Source of the DNA: Lachnospiraceae bacterium | GTDB lineage: Bacteria; Bacillota; Clostridia; Lachnospirales; Lachnospiraceae | Reading direction: 5' to 3' | Length of the DNA: 42,615 bases | NCBI GenBank assembly: GCA_024695465.1 | Contig: JAILID010000032.1 | Location: 1 to 42,615 of the forward strand | In this document: positions 39,406-42,615 of the stretch, one piece after another | Numbering within the stretch: position 1 is the stretch's first letter | Layout of the letters: every line of letters starts with the position of its first letter | Position numbers and translations under genes: made by a program | Notes under the pieces: generated by a model | What the model was told of the DNA's origin: nothing | Database searches by the model: none | What the model saw: the letters and a program-made list of their open reading frames with translations, nothing else

Positions 39406-40113
39406 GTGGATAATATGACCGTTATACTGATCATGATCCTGGTCATGATCGTTCTGCCGATCGTATTCGCGAGATTGTCGGGCAGGAACCCGATGGAAGT
39501 TTTTTTCGGCTCCCGGGTAAAGGGGACGGCTTTTGACAGAAAGAATGACGCCTCCGCCGAAGAGGCGGGCAGAAAGGCCGGGCCGGCGAAAAAGGAGAAA
39601 AACAGCGGGAAGGAGGACATCATTCTCCTTATATCCGACCTGACGAGCTACGCGAGGAGAAATCACTATTACATGATCATGCCGGGGACTTTGACCTTCA
39701 AGGGGAAAACCGCGAACCTGGCAGCGATCCTCATTACCCGCGGAACCCTTGTGGGCTTTAACTGCTTCGGCTTCGGCGGCAGGATCCTGGCCGGAAGCGG
39801 GAAGGACGACTGGACCCAGACCATGAACGGGGAGAGGAGGAGATTCGCCAGTCCGCTTGTGAAAAATGAAGAGCAGGAGAAAATCCTGCGGAGCATCCTT
39901 CAGGAGGAGGGCCTGGGGCATGTCGAAAGCAGGGTCGTCGGCGTCTTTACCGCCCCGGAAGTGAAGCTGTCCGGGACGGGAGGCAGCAGCTGCTATGACC
40001 GCAACTCGCTCAAGAATTATCTCTCTTCCGACGCCTTGTTGGTCAGCCGTAATCTTAATCCGGAAGAGATCGGCAGAAAGCTCGAACCCTATGTGAAGAG
40101 GCAGAAGAGATGA
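39406..40113 (+). CDS. Membrane-anchored protein with a degenerate NERD-like domain
   Basis: 235 aa; the GTG at 39406 has AGAAGG five bases upstream and is preferred over the ATG at 39415. One N-terminal membrane helix (TVILIMILVMIVLPIVFA), a charged Lys/Ala linker (residues ~45-70), then a soluble domain. AAILITRGTLVGFNCFGFGGRILAGSGKDDWTQ followed by RRRFASPLVKNEEQEKILRSIL resembles the NERD core ('..lv...GvfviEvKn..G.i.gs...d.W.q ... NPl.Qn..h...l'). The catalytic Glu-x-Lys of NERD is replaced by NCF, so nuclease activity is doubtful. The assignment is a pattern judgement; an unrelated fold is possible. Confidence 0.65.
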   Translation: MDNMTVILIMILVMIVLPIVFARLSGRNPMEVFFGSRVKGTAFDRKNDASAEEAGRKAGPAKKEKNSGKEDIILLISDLTSYARRNHYYMIMPGTLTFKGKTANLAAILITRGTLVGFNCFGFGGRILAGSGKDDWTQTMNGERRRFASPLVKNEEQEKILRSILQEEGLGHVESRVVGVFTAPEVKLSGTGGSSCYDRNSLKNYLSSDALLVSRNLNPEEIGRKLEPYVKRQKR

Positions 40114-40248
40114 AGCTCCTGGGAAGCAGGAACGCTTAAGAGAGGGCTGAAGGGAGGAAGCTCTCGCGAAAGAGGATCGCTTAGGAAGAGGCGGAAGAGC
40201 TTCCGCGAGCAGCCGGGAAATGGCAAAGGTTGACAGAAAGGAAGAAAT

Positions 40249-40887
40249 ATGCGTATTATCACGATCAGCCGGCAATTCGGCAGCGGCGGCCGCGAATTAG
40301 GCGAGCGGCTTGCCAATCAGCTGGGCTGGGACTATTATGACAAGGAAATTATAGAGACGCTGGCGGAGAAGCACGACCTCGATGAGGAGTTTATCCGGGA
40401 TGTACTCTCCCGGCACGGCTGGCACCACATCAGGCTGACCTACAGCCACAGCTTTTCGCAGCTGATGGTCAACCCGTCATTTCACACCCAGGTGCTGCTC
40501 CTGCAGAGCCAGATCATCCGGGAAATCGCGGAGGCCGGCAACGACTGCGTGATCGTAGGCCGGGACGCGGACGTGATCCTGCACGACAAAATGCCCTTCC
40601 GCCTGCTTGTCTGCGCCGATAGGGAGGCGAGACTTAAGCGCTGTATGGCCTATGAGGACAAAAAGGCTCCGGAAGAGCGCCTCTCCGAAAAGACGGTATT
40701 GAAGAACATAACAAGAATCGACAAAAACCGGATGCGGACCAGGGAAATCCTGACGGGTAAGAGCCGCAGCGACCACAGCGCATTTGACCTGATCGTCAAT
40801 TCTTCCGGGAGGAATCCGGAAAAGCTGGCCACCGCGCTGGCGGATTTTTCACTTCACTGGTTTGAGGACATGACAAATGAAGACTAA
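40249..40887 (+). CDS. Cytidylate-kinase-like P-loop protein
   Basis: 212 aa, AAA_26/Cmk2-like. The N-terminal ITISRQFGSGGRELGERLANQLGWDYYDKEII carries a glycine-rich P-loop variant (GSGGRELG) and the 'YDkeii' that follows it in this family; CVIVGRDADVIL and FRLLVCADREARLKR are the next blocks. It is shorter than housekeeping Cmk relatives with membrane parts and occurs widely in Clostridia, often next to transporters. Its substrate is not proven for the family. GAAAGGAAGAAAT precedes the ATG. Overlaps the MATE gene by 11 bases, so translation is coupled. Confidence 0.88.
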   Translation: MRIITISRQFGSGGRELGERLANQLGWDYYDKEIIETLAEKHDLDEEFIRDVLSRHGWHHIRLTYSHSFSQLMVNPSFHTQVLLLQSQIIREIAEAGNDCVIVGRDADVILHDKMPFRLLVCADREARLKRCMAYEDKKAPEERLSEKTVLKNITRIDKNRMRTREILTGKSRSDHSAFDLIVNSSGRNPEKLATALADFSLHWFEDMTNED

Positions 40888-42241
40888 ACACTCAAAGACG
40901 CTGCTGACAGAGGGGGTTATCTGGAAACAGCTGATCCTCTTTTTTCTGCCCATCGCGGCGGGGACCTGTATCCAGCAGCTCTACAATACCGTTGACGGCC
41001 TCATCGTGGGTCGTTTCGTCGGCACGGAGGCCCTGGCGGCGGTCGGGGGCAGCTCCGCCCAGATCATCAACCTGCTGATCGGCTTTTTCGTGGCCGCGAC
41101 GGCCGGATCCTCCGTCGTGATCGCACAGATCTACGGGGCAGGCCGCGCGGAGGACGTGCGGAATGCCGCCGGCAACGCGATTGCGGTCTTCGGCCTGCTG
41201 GGTTGCGTGCTGGCCGCAATCGGCTTCGCCGCCTCCCCGGCCATGCTGGTTCTGCTCAGGACGCCGGCGGACACGCTGGAGGGGGCGGCGCTCTATCTGC
41301 GGATCTATTTTGCGGGGGTGCCTTTCATTTTAATCCTGAATATGGAGTCCAACATGCTGCGCGCGGTCGGGGACTCGTTCGGGCCTTTCATTTTCATGGT
41401 GGCCGGATGCCTTACGAATATCGGGCTGGATCTTATTTTCGTCGTTTTGTTCCAGTGGGGGATCGTCGGGGTGGCGGCGGCCACGGTCATTTCCCAGATT
41501 GTCAACATGTCCCTGCTGACGCTCCGGCTGCTTCGGACGAAGGAGCGCTACCGCCTGAGCTTTCATAATTTCAGGCTGAACGGGGTCTATCTGGCCAACA
41601 TGCTGCGGCTGGGGATCCCCTCTGGGCTCCAATCCTCCATGTACGCGGTCTCCAACATGGTGATCCAGGTGGGCGTCAACTCGCTGGGAACCGTTGTCGT
41701 GGCCTCCTGGGCCATGACTTCCAAGACGGATGGCATCTTCTGGGCGGTCAGCAATGCGCTGGGCTCCGCCATCACCAGCTTTATCGGGCAAAATCTGGGT
41801 GCCGGCAAGCGGGATCGCGCCAGGGCCTGCGTGAAGCAGGGACTCATCCTGCATTTCGCGATCACGGTGGCGGTGAGCTCCCTCATTCTGCTGGCGGGCC
41901 GGCCTCTTTTGACCATCCTCACGAATGACCCCGCCGTCCGGGAGACCACCTACCAGATGATGCTCTATTTTGTGCCCTTCTATTTCCTCTGGACGATCAT
42001 CGAGGTCCTCTCCGCGGTGCTGAGGGGCGCGGGCGACACGCTGAGGCCCTTCATCATTATCAGTCTGGGGATCTGCATTTTCCGAATTGTCTGGATGGGG
42101 ACTCTGTTCCTCTATTTCCACACGCTGTTCGTGCTCTGCATGAGCTACGCGGCGTCCTGGTTCGTGACGGATGTCGCGATGGTGATCTATTACAAGCGGG
42201 GAAAATGGATGGACCGCAGCGGGCGGATCCTGGAAAAGTAG
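40877..42241 (+). CDS. MATE family efflux transporter
   Basis: 454 aa with 12 helices in two repeats. IWKQLILFFLPIAAGTCIQQLYNTVDGLIVGRFVGTEALAAVGGSSAQIINLLIGFFVAATAGSSVVIAQ is the canonical first-repeat start; the second repeat begins near LRLGIPSGLQSSMYAVSNMVIQVGVNSLG. AFHTP-type regions are not expected and not seen. It exports cationic or organic compounds using Na+ or H+; the substrate is unknown. Co-translated with the cytidylate-kinase-like gene, a frequent pairing in Clostridia, as far as I recall. Confidence 0.93.
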   Translation: MKTKHSKTLLTEGVIWKQLILFFLPIAAGTCIQQLYNTVDGLIVGRFVGTEALAAVGGSSAQIINLLIGFFVAATAGSSVVIAQIYGAGRAEDVRNAAGNAIAVFGLLGCVLAAIGFAASPAMLVLLRTPADTLEGAALYLRIYFAGVPFILILNMESNMLRAVGDSFGPFIFMVAGCLTNIGLDLIFVVLFQWGIVGVAAATVISQIVNMSLLTLRLLRTKERYRLSFHNFRLNGVYLANMLRLGIPSGLQSSMYAVSNMVIQVGVNSLGTVVVASWAMTSKTDGIFWAVSNALGSAITSFIGQNLGAGKRDRARACVKQGLILHFAITVAVSSLILLAGRPLLTILTNDPAVRETTYQMMLYFVPFYFLWTIIEVLSAVLRGAGDTLRPFIIISLGICIFRIVWMGTLFLYFHTLFVLCMSYAASWFVTDVAMVIYYKRGKWMDRSGRILEK

Positions 42242-42270
42242 CTGAAACTGTAATACAAGAATTATGCGAG

Positions 42271-42300
42271 GCAGGTCTCTTTCGGGGGACCTGCTTTTTT
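42271..42300 (+). terminator. Terminator of the kinase-MATE operon
   Basis: GCAGGTC/GACCTGC stem with a 10-nt loop and six T residues, 30 bases after the MATE stop. Confidence 0.88.
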
Positions 42301-42360
42301 CGGGTTATAGGAAGGTGGGAAGCTTGCTGCCCGGGAGGCGCTGTTCAGGGAGCGGGATAA

Positions 42361-42615
42361 TGCAATGCAGGAGGGTATATAGCGGTTCTGCATTGCATTA
42401 TTAAGCGTCTGGAGGGCCTAAAGGCAAGAAAAGTGCAATGCAGGAGGGTATATAGCGGTCCTGCATTGAAATATTAAGCGTCAGGAGGGTCTAAAGGCAG
42501 GAAAAATGCAATGCGGGAGGGTATATAGCGGTCTTGCATTGAAATATTAGGCGTCAGGAGGGGCTAAAAGCAGGAAAAATGCAATGCAGGAGGGTAAATA
42601 GGGGTTTTGCATTGA
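42361..42615. repeat. 73-bp tandem repeat array with a hairpin in each unit
   Basis: Units start at 42361, 42434, 42507 and 42580, exactly 73 bases apart; the array runs off the window. Each unit opens with TGCAATGCAGGAGGGTATAT and, after a short loop, a reverse complement ending GCATTG. In unit 1 the arms extend to 14 perfect pairs (ATAATGCAATGCAG/CTGCATTGCATTAT). Differences between units (for example G for A in the left arm of unit 3, T for C in the right arm of unit 4) leave G-U pairs on the plus strand. The second half of each unit repeats a CAGGAGGGT core. No open frame or CRISPR-like unique spacer is present. Confidence 0.9.

Larger units (their letters stand above)
1283..41393. repeat. 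Dispersed AAATGAAA word, 21 copies
   Basis: Counted by eye. Forward copies begin at 1283, 3546, 5736, 9913, 13553, 14462, 14873, 18803, 26032 and 30982. Reverse copies (TTTCATTT) begin at 3487, 4426, 13853, 19074, 26471, 28220, 29233, 32461, 37153, 41323 and 41386. In 19 of 21 the third base after the word is C, and the base before it is A or G in 20. Extended consensus: GRAAATGAAANSC. Confidence 0.7.

Noticed and set aside
40229..40234. TTGACA as a promoter for the cytidylate-kinase-like gene
   Set aside because: It is only 20 bases before the start codon and no -10 box follows.
42361..42615. The tandem array as a CRISPR
   Set aside because: All bases of the 73-bp unit repeat, so there are no unique spacers, and no cas genes are present.

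Overview
The window looks like a chromosomal segment of a fairly GC-rich, strictly anaerobic Clostridia-type Firmicute, probably gut-associated and of a Lachnospiraceae-like kind. The reasons are: strong AGGAGG ribosome sites nearly everywhere, TTG and GTG starts, sigma-A style promoters, a butyrate kinase, an energy-converting NiFe hydrogenase and a plant-glycan locus. The species cannot be named from the sequence alone.

Layout. 1-3.5 kb: the tail of an IS630-like transposase, a small zinc-ribbon protein, an ABM-domain protein, an O-antigen-ligase-type membrane protein and a HIT protein. 3.5-7.6 kb: a pta-buk pair on the minus strand, divergent from an unknown gene, folD and a small membrane protein. 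7.7-12.9 kb: a flotillin-like SPFH protein divergent from an ABCG-like ATPase with an FHA-like N-terminus and its permease.

12.9-23.9 kb is the centrepiece, one apparent operon of 17 genes: hypC, hypD, hypE, a NuoC-like subunit, the NiFe large subunit, hypA, then Mrp/Mbh membrane subunits (MrpE, F, G, MbhD, MbhE, MrpB, C, D), the NuoH-like subunit, the hydrogenase small subunit and a polyferredoxin. It reads as a bacterial Mbh-type group 4 hydrogenase: reduced ferredoxin reduces protons to H2, and the Mrp module would convert the energy into a Na+ or H+ gradient. Unusual points are four [4Fe-4S] motifs in the last subunit, a long C-terminal extension on the MrpD-like subunit with no separate MbhI, and a large subunit that ends exactly at the final nickel-site motif.

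24-39 kb is carbohydrate and transport territory: GH88 and a DUF2264 protein; a sodium-coupled SNF-family transporter with a long structured leader; a GPH symporter, GH2 and GH43 (subfamily 24-like) operon; a divergent AraC regulator; and a DctP-DctQ-DctM TRAP transporter. All the hydrolases lack signal peptides, so imported oligosaccharides are probably cut in the cytoplasm. The enzyme set suggests glucuronic-acid-capped galactan or arabinogalactan oligosaccharides (inference). 39-42.3 kb holds a degenerate NERD-like membrane protein, a cytidylate-kinase-like protein and a MATE exporter. The window ends inside a 73-bp tandem repeat array with conserved hairpins.

Two signals are not explained by genes. 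The first is an octamer, AAATGAAA, which I counted 21 times by eye (10 forward, 11 reverse), usually followed by NNC and found in many reading frames; its density and symmetry resemble a DNA uptake-type word. The second is the 73-bp hairpin array at the right end. Both need genome-wide counts.
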